A stretch of DNA of 64,000 nucleotides from Bacteroidota bacterium (GTDB lineage Bacteria > Bacteroidota > Bacteroidia > Flavobacteriales_C > GCA-002722245), in the NCBI GenBank assembly GCA_026390935.1, contig JAPLEZ010000145.1:115123-179122 (forward strand), read 5' to 3'. Numbering within the stretch: position 1 is the first letter of the stretch; each line of letters opens with the position of its first letter. The notes beneath the pieces were generated by a model. It was not told the origin of the DNA. It searched no databases and worked only from the letters and a program-made list of their open reading frames with translations. Below are positions 28,158 to 37,809 of the stretch, one piece after another. The translations under genes were made by a program, and so were the position numbers.

Positions 28158-28571
28158 TTATGCTTGCGCTGATGTAGCTACTTTAAATTTCATGATTACA
28201 GTACTTCCTCCATCAGAAAATTCTATTTCATCAGACAAATTGCGCATCAAAAAAACTCCGCGTCCGTGAGGTTTTTCTATATTCTGCGGATCGGTCGGAT
28301 CAGGTAAATTTTCAAAATCAAAACCCGGACCTTCATCCTGAATAGTAAACAACAATTTCTCTGGTGTTGAAGTATAGGATACGTTTACCTTTTTATCTGG
28401 ATTAGATTTATTGCCATGATGAATGGCGTTATTCACCGCCTCAGTGATAGCGATTAGAATGTTTCCATAGTAATCTTCGCTAACGCTGTTTTTTTCACAA
28501 ACATCATCAATCAACTTCTCCACCAAGTTCAAATTTTCCGCCTTCGACGGAAAGGAAAGTTTTTGTTCCAT
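28158..28571 (-). CDS. RsbW/SpoIIAB-like ATP-binding anti-sigma kinase
   Basis: A single GHKL ATPase domain of 137 residues. N-box AITEAVNNAIHHGN (about 47-60), G1 box DEGPGFDFENLP and G2 box PHGRGVFLMRNL are all present. Such single-domain proteins phosphorylate STAS anti-anti-sigma proteins and hold a sigma factor in partner-switching systems. No STAS protein or sigma factor is in the window. It is encoded 9 bp after the DUF4175 gene and 1 bp before ybeY, so it is coexpressed with RNA-maturation genes. Confidence 0.85.
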   Translation of the reverse strand: MEQKLSFPSKAENLNLVEKLIDDVCEKNSVSEDYYGNILIAITEAVNNAIHHGNKSNPDKKVNVSYTSTPEKLLFTIQDEGPGFDFENLPDPTDPQNIEKPHGRGVFLMRNLSDEIEFSDGGSTVIMKFKVATSAQA

Positions 28572-28580
28572 TGTTTCTAT

Positions 28581-31500
28581 CTATTCATTTAGAGTATTAA
28601 AATACTCGTTTACTTTCTTTTTATAAAAATTATTTAATGACGGCGGAACCGTTTTCAATAACTCACTTTCTTTCTTTTTGATCCATTTATACTCCTTAAA
28701 ATATTTAAGGTTTCCTTTTTCGCTTTCTTTTCCCTCTTTTGATTCACGTTCTTTGTCAAATTCGCGCTCTTTTATAGCTTTTTCCGCCTCTAGCATTCTA
28801 GTCAAAATCTCCTTTTGACGCATTATTGTCTCTTGCGTTACTTTGTCGTTAACAATTTCAGCTTCCGTTTTGCGCATCATTTCGCCAATCTTGTCAAGAT
28901 CGCCATTGCCACCAGCGCCCCCTTTCCCATCCTTGTTTAGTTGCTGATTAAGTTGCTGTAAATGTTGTCGAATTGCAGCTTGTTGGGCCGCTAATTTAGC
29001 TAAATTTTTCTTTTCTCCGGATTCTCCTTTTTCACCATCTTTTCCAGATTTACCTCCCTTATCTTTTCCGTCCTTCATGTCCTGCATTTGCTTGCTCATC
29101 TGCTGTTGCATTTTCTTTAAAGTTGAAATAGAGGGGGGGCCATTGCCAGGTTTATCGCATTTTTTGGATCCAAACATTTTTTGGGCCATTTGCTGCTGCA
29201 TTTGCTGAAGAGACTCATCTAGCATCAAAGCCAAATTGTTAGAAGAGGTCATCACGTAATGTTGCTTTTCATTGGCCTCACTTGTTCTTCTTTCTGCCAA
29301 AAGTGCTACGGCCTCCTGCAAATTCTGATTGATCATGCCTATTTCCTTATTAACAATAGACTGCAACAGCACTTGCCTTTTGCTCAAAGCCAAAAGGGAA
29401 TCTTCAATTATTTTTGCGTCGTTTTTCAATTTGTGCTGCTCCTTCGTCAACTGCACATATTTTGGATCTTGAGGATAAGTTTTTTTGAAGCTATTCATCA
29501 ACTTTTCTTGCTCAAACGAGAGGTACAAAAGATTTTCTAATATCTGACGCATTGCGTTCATATCCTCCGCCTGCTGTTGTTTTTCTTCCTTTTCCTTCAT
29601 TGCAGAAAGTTCCTTCGACATTTCCTGCATTTTTTCAGATGCGTTCTTTTGATTTTCGGAAGCAGGTTTATTCTTGTTTTGTTGAAGATTATCACCCGCC
29701 TTCTTCATTTCATCCTGCACCTCATTTTTCTTCTCCTGCGGATCATTGAACAACTTAGGGTATTCCAGTTTTGAATTTTTATCTTTTAAATCTTCAATGT
29801 CCTTTTTCACGTTTTCAAACTCTTTGTTGAGCTCTTCCTGCTTCTTCATCAACTCCTCTTGCTTCTTCTTATCCGCATCTTTGGTTTCTTCAGACAACTT
29901 TTTTTGTTCCTGCGACAATTTATCCAATTGATTGATGGTGCTTTCCAATTTTTCCTCAAACTCTATTTGCTTAAATATTTCCAAGGTTCTGTCAAGTTCT
30001 TTTTCTGCTTCCTTGTTGTTCATGTTGATCTTTTCTAACAGCTCCTCAGTTTTCTCTTTCGACATTTCATCCATCAGCTTTTTCAACTCTTCAAACTGCT
30101 CTTTCATCTCTTCAGGAAGGAGCTGATCCATCAATTTTTGCAACTGCTCCTGCTTTTTCATCAATTCTTCAGATTGCTCAAAAAACGCATCTTTTTGCTC
30201 ATTGATATTTTTATTTTCCTCTTTCAACTGATCCACCTTTTCAGAGAAAGCGTCTTGCTTCTTTAAAAATTCCTTGAGTTTCTTTTTATCCGACCATTCC
30301 AGATCCTTTTTGTTCAACAACTCATTTTTGATTTCCTCATATTCTTTTTGAAGTTGATCAGCCTCCTTTGCAGCGCTTTGCAGCTTGTCGATCATGTCGT
30401 TTTGCTTCGACTGTACACTTTCTTCAACATCACTCACACTAGGCATCTGAAAGGATGATAATGCTGATTTAGCCGACTTCCTTCCATTAACGCCATCATT
30501 GTCCCAAACCTCAAAATAATATTCAATAGATTCCCCTGGCTTCAAATCAAGCGCCTTTAAATTCGTAAAATGGTTAAATTCCTGTTCTTGCAAAACGGAA
30601 TTGATTTTAATTTCCTTCACCTGAAAAGATTTTGGCGCAGAACCATCCACCTCAATTTTATGGTAGTTAAAAGTCAATCGGGAAAGTCCATAATCATCAG
30701 CTATAAAGCCCACGCTGAATATTTTATTCAACTCAAGCGTATCTTCAACATTCTCAACTTTTATCTCTGGATAAGCATCTTTTTGCACGTTGATGAAATA
30801 ACTTGTGGATTCAGAATTGTCCAGCATTTTATTAGACGCTTTCATCACATATTGCTGAGTCTCCACAATTTTTTTGCTAAAAGAAAAAACGTCATCCTCC
30901 TGTTTGAGGCGGTAAACGGAATCTGCAAAAGTGAGGGCAACGGCATCAGTATTTTTTGTGTTAAAATTCCAGCTCACCTTTGTTCCTTCAGGAATGGCTA
31001 AATCACCTGTGTTTTTAATGGTTTCCGCTGGTTTATGAAGATAAGGCGGATAATTCAATAGAATTTCCATCTCTGTTACCAAAGCTTTCGGAAGGGCTAA
31101 AAGAGTATGTTTTTCTGAAGTCACCTCGTCAGTTTTCAAAATAAACTCCGTGTTTTGATTCACGTTTTTAAACAAATAGCTAAAATGTATTTTATCCGCC
31201 TTTTGGAGTTTTATTGTACTGCCGGCCATTTCCACATAAACTTCTTCGGGAATGACAGAGCCTTCAACAATAATATTCAATTGAAAGTCTTCATTTTGGG
31301 CCACTTTCAATTCCTTATTTACAATATTAAAGTGATAAGGTAAAGGTGCCGCAAAGTACGTTTGATGATGGAGAATCCTATTTGCGCTATCCCTCACCAC
31401 CTGTGGGAAAACCATCCACCCCAAAATGAAAAACAGAAAAATAAATGCCAGATAACGTGCATACTTAATGTTTTCACGAAAATCTACTGCCGAAGAAAAA

Positions 31501-31922
31501 GGAAGCGGACTTAATTCCTCTACCTTTTGATTGATTGAAGCCAACAACAACTCGTTTTGCTGTTGCGAAATATTTTGCAATTGTAAGGCATTAATTAATT
31601 TATCTTGAATCTGCTTAAAATGTCCCGATAACATTTTGGCCGCCTGTTCATAAGAAATCGTTTTGCTCCACTTGTACAATTTCGACAACGGAAGAACAAA
31701 AAATTTAGCAAACACAAACAGTGAAACACCTAACAAACTATAAAACAAAAAGGTTCTCACGCCTGTTTCAAACCGTCCGAAATGTTCAGCCACAACAGTA
31801 AAAAGAAAGAAGGAAAGCACGATTATCGCAGCATACAAAGCTCCTTTAAGAAGTTGATTTTTATAATACTTCTTAATAAACTCATCCAATTTAAGGCGCA
31901 ATATGTCGAACTGGTTATTCAA
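28581..31922 (-). CDS. DUF4175 family membrane protein with long coiled coil
   Basis: A 1113-residue protein. Membrane helices lie at about 26-46, 57-77 and 154-172, followed by an extracytoplasmic-looking beta-rich region (about 190-500) typical of DUF4175. From about 505 to 960 it is extremely rich in Glu, Lys and Gln with heptad spacing, predicting a very long coiled coil (the opposite strand therefore has many spurious frames). A Gly/Lys-rich segment (about 960-1030) precedes a final helical part. Function is unknown; it is widespread in Bacteroidota and always near this ybeY/mnmG region or similar. Not secreted as a whole. Confidence 0.85.
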   Translation of the reverse strand: MNNQFDILRLKLDEFIKKYYKNQLLKGALYAAIIVLSFFLFTVVAEHFGRFETGVRTFLFYSLLGVSLFVFAKFFVLPLSKLYKWSKTISYEQAAKMLSGHFKQIQDKLINALQLQNISQQQNELLLASINQKVEELSPLPFSSAVDFRENIKYARYLAFIFLFFILGWMVFPQVVRDSANRILHHQTYFAAPLPYHFNIVNKELKVAQNEDFQLNIIVEGSVIPEEVYVEMAGSTIKLQKADKIHFSYLFKNVNQNTEFILKTDEVTSEKHTLLALPKALVTEMEILLNYPPYLHKPAETIKNTGDLAIPEGTKVSWNFNTKNTDAVALTFADSVYRLKQEDDVFSFSKKIVETQQYVMKASNKMLDNSESTSYFINVQKDAYPEIKVENVEDTLELNKIFSVGFIADDYGLSRLTFNYHKIEVDGSAPKSFQVKEIKINSVLQEQEFNHFTNLKALDLKPGESIEYYFEVWDNDGVNGRKSAKSALSSFQMPSVSDVEESVQSKQNDMIDKLQSAAKEADQLQKEYEEIKNELLNKKDLEWSDKKKLKEFLKKQDAFSEKVDQLKEENKNINEQKDAFFEQSEELMKKQEQLQKLMDQLLPEEMKEQFEELKKLMDEMSKEKTEELLEKINMNNKEAEKELDRTLEIFKQIEFEEKLESTINQLDKLSQEQKKLSEETKDADKKKQEELMKKQEELNKEFENVKKDIEDLKDKNSKLEYPKLFNDPQEKKNEVQDEMKKAGDNLQQNKNKPASENQKNASEKMQEMSKELSAMKEKEEKQQQAEDMNAMRQILENLLYLSFEQEKLMNSFKKTYPQDPKYVQLTKEQHKLKNDAKIIEDSLLALSKRQVLLQSIVNKEIGMINQNLQEAVALLAERRTSEANEKQHYVMTSSNNLALMLDESLQQMQQQMAQKMFGSKKCDKPGNGPPSISTLKKMQQQMSKQMQDMKDGKDKGGKSGKDGEKGESGEKKNLAKLAAQQAAIRQHLQQLNQQLNKDGKGGAGGNGDLDKIGEMMRKTEAEIVNDKVTQETIMRQKEILTRMLEAEKAIKEREFDKERESKEGKESEKGNLKYFKEYKWIKKKESELLKTVPPSLNNFYKKKVNEYFNTLNE

Positions 31923-31979
31923 ATAAAAGCTTAGCTTTCCACTAAAATAACGAGTTATTCGCTTTGTTACACAAAAATA

Positions 31980-32855
31980 TTATTTGTCTTGACGGAACGC
32001 TCTAGCAAAAACACCCAAAGGCAACATTTGATTTTGAGAAGACGGAAGAACAATTTCCCCAATCTGGCATTGGTCATCCAGCTGTTTATACGACTGTAAA
32101 AGATTGCGCAAAATCAGCGAAGAAAAGCCCAAAGAGTAGGTGTTAATAATAAAGAAATGTTCTTTTGGATCAAGCATTTCGAATACACAAGCGAGTAATT
32201 CATCAATATCACGCTCTAGTTTCCAACTTTCTCCATTCGGACCGTGACCAAAAGCCGGGGGATCCAAAATGATTCCATTGTATTTAATTCCTTTTTTTGC
32301 AGCCTTTTTTGAATAATACAAAGCATCTTCCACCATCCAGCGAATATCTTTTAAGCCGCTGATTTCCATGTTTTCTTTTCCCCATGAAACCACTTGTTTG
32401 ATCGCATCAAGATGAATTACATCTGCGCCCGCAGCTTTTGCAGCCAAGGAAGCTCCGCCGGTATAAGCAAACATATTCAGCACTTTTGGCTGTGGTGTAT
32501 TCATTTTTTTAATGCTCTCATAAATGTAATCCCAATTGGCAGCTTGTTCAGGAAAAACCCCAACATGCTTGAATTTGGTGAGTCCCAATCGCAATTTAAA
32601 ACCCAAATGATCGTAAGAAATCTTCCACTGATCAGGCATTGTTTTAAGCTTCTTCCAGGTTCCCTGAGAACTGGAATCAGGTACAAATTTTACGTGAGCC
32701 ATTTGCTCCCACTTTGAATAAGGAAGGGCTCTTTTCCAAACAGCTTGAGGTTCAGGACGAATGGTAATGTACTGTCCGAAGCGCTCGAGTTTTTCATCGT
32801 TACCACAATCAATTAACTCGTAATCTTTCCAATGTTGGGGAGATAAAATTTCCAT
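31980..32855 (-). CDS. Class I SAM-dependent RNA methyltransferase (RlmI/RlmK-like)
   Basis: Predicted cytosine-C5 or related rRNA methyltransferase. The protein (291 residues) has SAM motif I NMFAYTGGASLAAKAAGAD (about 145-163), an acidic loop HLDAIKQVVSWGKEN and motif IV LDPPAFGHG. The N-terminal PUA domain of RlmI is missing; instead there is a short Bacteroidota-type N-terminal region (LIDCGNDEKLERFG). The exact target base is not deducible. It is divergent from gltX, with a 64-bp gap between. Confidence 0.87.
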   Translation of the reverse strand: MEILSPQHWKDYELIDCGNDEKLERFGQYITIRPEPQAVWKRALPYSKWEQMAHVKFVPDSSSQGTWKKLKTMPDQWKISYDHLGFKLRLGLTKFKHVGVFPEQAANWDYIYESIKKMNTPQPKVLNMFAYTGGASLAAKAAGADVIHLDAIKQVVSWGKENMEISGLKDIRWMVEDALYYSKKAAKKGIKYNGIILDPPAFGHGPNGESWKLERDIDELLACVFEMLDPKEHFFIINTYSLGFSSLILRNLLQSYKQLDDQCQIGEIVLPSSQNQMLPLGVFARAFRQDK

Positions 32856-32868
32856 AAAACAAAGATAA

Positions 32869-32900
32869 GTTTAATGTTTAAAGTTCAATGTTCAATGTTA
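32869..32900. repeat. Low-complexity TTCAATGTT repeats
   Basis: Reiterated TTAATGTTTAAAG / TTCAATG / TTCAATG units fill most of the gap between the methyltransferase and gltX. They are the same kind of AT-rich simple DNA as at 1224-1290 and at the start of the YwqK gene (42246). This looks like slippage-generated sequence; no function is evident. Confidence 0.5.
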
Positions 32901-32907
32901 GAAAAGC

Positions 32908-32915
32908 TATATTTG
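32908..32915 (+). promoter_or_regulatory. -7 element TATATTTG upstream of gltX
   Basis: A perfect TAnnTTTG element ends 4 nt before the gltX ATG at 32920. The expected start of transcription would fall at or just within the ATG, implying a leaderless mRNA. No convincing upstream TTTG partner is visible because the region is the TTCAATG repeat. Confidence 0.45.
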
Positions 32916-32919
32916 CATC

Positions 32920-34307
32920 ATGAGAAAAGTTAGAGTGCGATATGCACCAAGCCCAACAGGACCACAACATATAGGGGGAATCCGAACTGCATTATACAAT
33001 TATCTATTCGCTAAAAAGCACGGAGGCGATTTTATCCTGCGTATTGAAGATACCGATCAGGGACGATATGTTGCTGGTGCTGAGCAGTATTTAATTGATT
33101 CCGTAAAATGGTGCGGATTTGATTTTGACGAAGGCGTTCACGTAGGCGGACCTCACGCTCCATACCGTCAAAGCGAAAGAAAAACGATTTATAAACAATA
33201 TGCCGATCAGCTGATTGATTCCGGCAATGCCTATTATTCTTTCGATAGCAACGAAGCAGTAGAAGCAAAAAGAAAAGATGCCGAACAACAAAAGAAAACC
33301 TGGCAATACGACGCTTCTACAAGAGGTGAAATGATCAATTCGTTGACCTTATCTCCGGAAGAAGTAGAACAAAAACTAAAAAAGTATTGTTCAAATCCGA
33401 CGGCATGCCAACTTATCACCTGGCCAACGTTGTGGACGATTATCTAATGCAGATTTCACACGTCATCAGAGGCGAAGAATGGTTGCCATCAGCACCACTT
33501 CACGTTCAACTATACCGAGCTTTAGGCTGGGAAAATGCAATGCCCGAATTTGCGCATTTGCCTCTATTGCTTAAACCCGACGGCAATGGAAAACTGAGCA
33601 AGCGCGATGGCGACAGATTGGGATTCCCTGTATTTCCGCTCAACTGGACTGATCCTAAAACAGGAGAATTTTCTTCAGGATATAAAGAAGCCGGATATTT
33701 CCCGGATGCTTTTTTAAATCTCCTCGCTTTATTGGGTTGGAACCCTGGAACAGAGCAAGAATTGTTTTCTATGGAAGAAATGATTCAAGCTTTTTCACTG
33801 GAAAAAGTAAGTAAGTCAGGCGCTAAATTTTCTTTGGATAAAGCGCGATGGTTCAATCAGCAATACCTGCAAAAGAAAAGCGCGCAAGAGATCTTATCAA
33901 TGTTAGAATTTCCGGCAAATAACTTGAATGCCCCGCAATTAGAAAAAATAGTAGAGTTACTTAAACCGCGCTGTGTATTTGCAAAAGATATTCTAACTGT
34001 TGGCTCATTTTTCTTTGCTGCCCCAACAATATACGACGCTAAAACAGTAGAGAAAAAATGGAAAGAAAATTCTCCTCAAATCGTTAAAGATTTACAAGAA
34101 ATATTCGCTCTGGAAACAGAATTTACTGCAGCAAATTTAGAGGCGAAATTTAAAGCTTACTTAGAAAGCAAACAACTGGGTTTTGGCGCAGCAATGCCTC
34201 CGTTAAGACTGATGATCACAGGATTTGGTGAAGGCCCGTCGTTATTTGATGTGATGGAGATTTTGGGGAAAAAGGAGTGTTTGACGAGAATGAATAAATC
34301 CATTTAA
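32920..34307 (+). pseudogene. gltX: Glutamyl-tRNA synthetase, disrupted by internal deletion/frameshift
   Basis: Charges tRNA-Glu. The first part (32920 to about 33384) encodes residues 1-155 with the HIGH-type motif [16 protein letters not shown] and runs out of frame to a stop at 33447. The second part, in another frame (+2) from about 33381, encodes [14 protein letters not shown] onward to 34307, including the KMSKS-type motif GKLSKRDGDRLG. Summed length is about 463 residues against about 505 normally. The missing part corresponds to the segment between EEVEQKLKK and [10 protein letters not shown], roughly 35-40 codons. The gene is essential and the rest is well conserved, so an assembly error or a very recent deletion is likely. 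Junction lies in an A-rich stretch. Confidence 0.88.
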
Positions 34308-34309
34308 AA

Positions 34310-34822
34310 ATGAAAATTTTTATTCTATTTCTTTTAATATTTGTGTCAATTAAGATTCCGGCCCAAATTGATACAAACACTAATGAAGAGATAAAATGCA
34401 CCAGCCCTCTTTACTTCAAAAACCAAAAAGATTCATCTCATTATAAGATTGCCTGCTACTATAAAAACGACACAGCCGGAACCTTCTTTCAAGGCATTTA
34501 TTCCTGGACAGACTATAAAAACTTCAAGAAACATGGACTTGAAGAAATCTATTATCATGAAAAAGAAGTTCCCGTTATTACCAAAACAAAAGGAAATCAC
34601 TACTACGAATATCAATATACAGGACAAAAACTCACAGGCTGGTGGAAAAACGGATTGAAACACGGTACTTGGTATTATTTTGATGTTTATGGCAAAATTA
34701 TTCTCAGAGAAAAATGGAAGAATGGCATCAAAATAAAGCCTAGTAATCCTAGAAAAATTAAGCATCTTTGTTATCCACTAACACCATATGGAAGAAGAAA
34801 TAAAATCCCTCAATTTCATTGA
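34310..34822 (+). CDS. Small secreted protein with YwqK/MORN-like motif
   Basis: A 170-residue protein with signal peptide [19 protein letters not shown]. One YwqK-type unit is visible in the C-terminal half ([32 protein letters not shown]). It starts 2 bp after gltX and its last 35 bp overlap the glnS start. The C-terminal tail (about 155-170) read over the glnS start region looks non-conserved, so the gene may have been extended by loss of an earlier stop. Function unknown; similar repeats are found in the protein at 42246. Confidence 0.7.
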   Translation: MKIFILFLLIFVSIKIPAQIDTNTNEEIKCTSPLYFKNQKDSSHYKIACYYKNDTAGTFFQGIYSWTDYKNFKKHGLEEIYYHEKEVPVITKTKGNHYYEYQYTGQKLTGWWKNGLKHGTWYYFDVYGKIILREKWKNGIKIKPSNPRKIKHLCYPLTPYGRRNKIPQFH

Positions 34823-36458
34823 GCAAATCATTGAAAAAGACCTGTCCGAAGGTAAAAACGAAAAACGCGTTCACACCCGTTTCCCGCCTGAACCGAATGG
34901 TTATTTGCACATTGGACATGCAAAATCCATTTGCTTAAACGGCGGATTGGCAAAGAAATACAACGGTAAATTCAACTTGCGTTTCGACGATACCAATCCC
35001 GAAACAGAAGAAGAAGAGTACGTAAAATCCATTCGTAACGACGTACAATGGCTAGGCTTTCAATGGGACAATGAATTTTGCGCTTCTGACTATTTTGATC
35101 AGCTATATGAATATGCCGTTCAATTAATCAAAGCTGATAAAGCTTTTGTTTGCTCTTTAACTTCTGAACAAACTTCTGAATACCGAGGTAACACAATGAT
35201 TCCGGGAAAAAACAGTCCGGATAGAGATCGCTCTATTGAAGAAAATTTAGATTTATTCAACCGCATGAAAAACGGTGAATTCCCGGATGGAAAATACACG
35301 TTGAGAGCGAAAATCGACATGGCTTCTCAAAACATGCATTTCCGGGATCCTGCAATGTACCGCATCAGAAAAAAACACCATTGGAGAACTGGCAATAAAT
35401 GGAACATATATCCCATGTACGACTACGCGCACGGCGTTTCCGATGCAATCGAAGGCATTACACATTCCGTTTGTACATTGGAATTTGAAGTACATCGTCC
35501 GCTTTACGAGTGGTTTAACAATACCATCGCAACAAAATACCGCCCGCAACAAATTGAAATGTCGCGATTGAACATCACTTACACGGTGATGAGCAAAAGA
35601 AAACTCATGCAACTCGTGAATGAAAAACACGTGTCGGGATGGGATGATCCGCGCATGCCCACGATTTCCGGATTGCGCAGAAGAGGTTACACACCTGAAG
35701 CCATTCGTGATTTTTGCGAAAGAGTAGGGATCTCCAAAAGAGAAAACCTGATTGATGTTTCTTTATTGGAATTCAGCATTCGTGAGGATTTAAATAAAAA
35801 AGCGCCGCGAGTAATGGGTGTTTTAAATCCACTAAAGGTTGTTATCACCAATTACCCGGATGATCAAATAGAAGAACTGGAAGCGATCAACAATCCTGAA
35901 AAACCCGAAGACGGCAGCCGCATGGTTCCTTTCAGCAAGGAGATTTATATTGAACAGGAAGATTTTCAGGAAGTACCAGCCAAAAAATGGTTCCGTTTAG
36001 CGCCAGGCACAGAAGTGCGTTTGCGTTATGCATACTTCATTACTTGCCAAGAAATCATAAAAGACGCAAGTGGAAAAATCACGGAATTACATTGTACTTA
36101 CGATCCTGCATCCCGCGGCGGAAATAGTCCGGATGGAAGAAAAGTAAAGGGCACTATACATTGGGTTTCTGCAACAAAAGGAATTCCTGCAGAAGTGCGA
36201 TTATACGACAGGTTATTCACCGCAGAAACACCCGATAAAGGAGACGTAGACTTCAAAGAGTTAATCAATCCAAACTCTCTACAAGTCATTAAATCCATTC
36301 TAGAGCCTTCGTTAGCCGAGGCAAAAGCAGGGGAGACGTTCCAATTTGAGCGAATGGGGTATTTCTGCGTAGATAAAGAATCTTCAGCGCAAAATCTGGT
36401 TTTCAACCGGACAGTGACATTAAAAGATGGTTGGGCAAAACAAGCCGAAAAAAACTAA
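34788..36458 (+). CDS. glnS: Glutaminyl-tRNA synthetase
   Basis: Direct glutaminylation of tRNA-Gln. Class I signatures are intact: HIGH as [18 protein letters not shown] as [11 protein letters not shown], and the GlnRS-specific [17 protein letters not shown]. The anticodon-binding barrels fill the second half (about 340-550). Length 556 is normal. Presence of a GlnRS beside GluRS is usual in Bacteroidota. ATG at 34788 overlaps the upstream small gene. Confidence 0.97.
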   Translation: MEEEIKSLNFIEQIIEKDLSEGKNEKRVHTRFPPEPNGYLHIGHAKSICLNGGLAKKYNGKFNLRFDDTNPETEEEEYVKSIRNDVQWLGFQWDNEFCASDYFDQLYEYAVQLIKADKAFVCSLTSEQTSEYRGNTMIPGKNSPDRDRSIEENLDLFNRMKNGEFPDGKYTLRAKIDMASQNMHFRDPAMYRIRKKHHWRTGNKWNIYPMYDYAHGVSDAIEGITHSVCTLEFEVHRPLYEWFNNTIATKYRPQQIEMSRLNITYTVMSKRKLMQLVNEKHVSGWDDPRMPTISGLRRRGYTPEAIRDFCERVGISKRENLIDVSLLEFSIREDLNKKAPRVMGVLNPLKVVITNYPDDQIEELEAINNPEKPEDGSRMVPFSKEIYIEQEDFQEVPAKKWFRLAPGTEVRLRYAYFITCQEIIKDASGKITELHCTYDPASRGGNSPDGRKVKGTIHWVSATKGIPAEVRLYDRLFTAETPDKGDVDFKELINPNSLQVIKSILEPSLAEAKAGETFQFERMGYFCVDKESSAQNLVFNRTVTLKDGWAKQAEKN

Positions 36459-36460
36459 AT

Positions 36461-36811
36461 ATGCATACAGTAACAATAGAAGGAATTAAGCTTTTCGCCT
36501 ACCATGGTTGTTTGGAAGAAGAGGGGAAAGTAGGCCGACACTACATCGTTGATGTGCATGTAGAAACCGATTTCACAGAAGCAGCAGAGAACGATGATCT
36601 TTCAAAAACGATTGATTACGTAACCATCAATACGATAGTGAAGGAAGAAATGGCTATCCCTTCTAAACTTATTGAAAGCGTTGCAGCGCGTATCATCAAA
36701 CGGATTCGACAAGAATTCAACACCGTTTACGGCACCAAAGTTTGTATTAAAAAACTAAGTCCGCCCGTTCCAGGAGATGTTGAATGGGTGTCCGTAATCA
36801 TCAGCGAATAA
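36461..36811 (+). CDS. folB: Dihydroneopterin aldolase
   Basis: Folate-pathway aldolase. I use the ATG at 36461 (MHTVTIEGIKLFAYHGC; 116 residues), 2 bp after the glnS stop. An upstream in-frame ATG at 36431 would lie inside glnS. Family landmarks: AYHGCLEEE with the catalytic Tyr/Glu, TIDYVTINTIV, and LIESVAARI. The C-terminal VCIKKLSPPVPG is also typical. It is the last gene before tRNA-Cys. Confidence 0.93.
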   Translation: MHTVTIEGIKLFAYHGCLEEEGKVGRHYIVDVHVETDFTEAAENDDLSKTIDYVTINTIVKEEMAIPSKLIESVAARIIKRIRQEFNTVYGTKVCIKKLSPPVPGDVEWVSVIISE

Positions 36812-36842
36812 AATCAACTATACGTAGTAAAAGGATTATTCC

Positions 36843-36850
36843 TATATTTG
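36843..36850 (+). promoter_or_regulatory. -7 element TATATTTG of tRNA-Cys
   Basis: A perfect TAnnTTTG element ends 6 bp before the first base of the mature tRNA. Transcription would therefore start at or just ahead of position 1, with little or no 5' leader for RNase P to remove. The TTTG element at -33 is not evident. Confidence 0.5.
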
Positions 36851-36856
36851 TGTCAT

Positions 36857-36930
36857 GGTCCGGTGGCCGAGCGGCTAGGCAGAGGTCTGCAAAACCTTCC
36901 ACAGCGGTTCAAATCCGCTCCGGACCTCCA
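36857..36930 (+). tRNA. tRNA-Cys (GCA), CCA encoded
   Basis: A full cloverleaf can be folded. The acceptor stem pairs GGTCCGG with CCGGACC (36920-36926). The anticodon stem GAGGT/ACCTT closes the loop CTGCAAA with anticodon GCA. The T-arm contains GGTTCAAATCC. The discriminator is U73, an identity base for CysRS, and CCA is encoded at 36928-36930. It stands alone, with its own -7 element and an intrinsic terminator 2 bp after CCA. Confidence 0.96.
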
Positions 36931-36932
36931 AC

Positions 36933-36966
36933 AAAAAACCCCTTATCGAAAAATAAGGGGTTTTTT
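36933..36966 (+). terminator. Rho-independent terminator after tRNA-Cys
   Basis: Perfect 14-bp stem, AAAAAACCCCTTAT (36933-36946) with ATAAGGGGTTTTTT (36953-36966), and a CGAAAA loop. The run of T closes the plus-strand signal; the A-run on the other side makes it bidirectional, so it also serves the convergent Bax-inhibitor gene. Confidence 0.93.
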
Positions 36967-36984
36967 AATTTTAGAAAATTTACA

Positions 36985-37680
36985 TTAATCATCTCTTCTC
37001 CCGCCCAATATTCTAAGGAGCAATAAAAAGAGATTAATAAAATCAAGATAAAGCGTTAAAGCGCCCATAATGGATAATTTTTTGAAATCTTCGGTTCCAG
37101 CTTCTCCTGCATAAATCTCTTTTATCTTTTGAGTGTCGTAAGCGGTAAGACCCACAAACACCAACACCCCAACATAGTTGATGATTTTAGCCGTCATAGT
37201 GCTTTCAACAAACATATTCACTACAGAAGCAATAATAATTCCTATCAAAGCCATGGTCAATATCCTTCCCATCGACGTAAGATCTTTCTTAGTATAAAAA
37301 CCATAAGCACTCATTGCTGTGAAAGTACCCGCAGTAATAAGGAAAGTGGTGGCAATCGAGCTTTGAGTATAAACATGAAAAATCAAAGAAAGAGTTATGC
37401 CATTCAATACGGAATACGCGACAAATAAATAAGTAGCGGTTTGTGAGCTTAAAGTGTGAATTCTTGCTGCCAAATACCAAACCATAGCCACTTCACCTAT
37501 TAGTAAACCAAAATAAAGAAATTGATTTCCAAGCAACACTGCCATCATTTCTTCATTGGCTGCTGTTGCCATTGCAACAAAACCTGTAATCAATAAAGCT
37601 GCGGCCATCCAGGCATACACCTTCGAAATGAAAGTTGCTTGTTCATGTGCCTTATCCACTGTTAAATCTTGATTGTACAT
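36985..37680 (-). CDS. Bax inhibitor-1/YccA family membrane protein
   Basis: A 231-residue polytopic inner-membrane protein with seven predicted hydrophobic helices (first about 28-48). The family motif DTQKIKEIYAGEAG follows helix 6, and the C-terminal ALTLYLDFINLFLLLLRILG is diagnostic. Prokaryotic members are pH-sensitive calcium leak channels or interact with membrane protein quality control. It is convergent with tRNA-Cys and is followed by a bidirectional terminator. Confidence 0.93.
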   Translation of the reverse strand: MYNQDLTVDKAHEQATFISKVYAWMAAALLITGFVAMATAANEEMMAVLLGNQFLYFGLLIGEVAMVWYLAARIHTLSSQTATYLFVAYSVLNGITLSLIFHVYTQSSIATTFLITAGTFTAMSAYGFYTKKDLTSMGRILTMALIGIIIASVVNMFVESTMTAKIINYVGVLVFVGLTAYDTQKIKEIYAGEAGTEDFKKLSIMGALTLYLDFINLFLLLLRILGGRRDD

Positions 37681-37758
37681 ATAGATTAATTTTACCGGAA
37701 AGATAATTGATTTTTAGAATTCCTTATCGGTCTTAGCTTAATCATAACATTTTTTAAA

Positions 37759-37766
37759 TAGTTTTG
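37759..37766 (+). promoter_or_regulatory. -7 element TAGTTTTG upstream of dprA
   Basis: Perfect TAnnTTTG match 43 nt before the dprA ATG in the 129-bp divergent gap. No clear TTTG at the required distance upstream (only a TTA). It would yield a leader of about 35 nt. Confidence 0.4.
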
Positions 37767-37809
37767 CAGCTCACTGTTATCGCCTAACAGTTTACTAAAC
37801 AAAAAAAGG

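Noticed and set aside
29552..30126. Several plus-strand frames opposite the DUF4175 gene
   Set aside because: They mirror its Glu/Lys/Gln-rich coiled coil, giving Phe/Ser/Leu-rich nonsense.
32920..33447. A programmed ribosomal frameshift in gltX
   Set aside because: A frameshift alone would not restore the missing 35-40 residues; a deletion is needed.
34771..34780. DnaA box TTATCCACTA before glnS as an origin
   Set aside because: A single box with one mismatch within coding sequence; no cluster around it.
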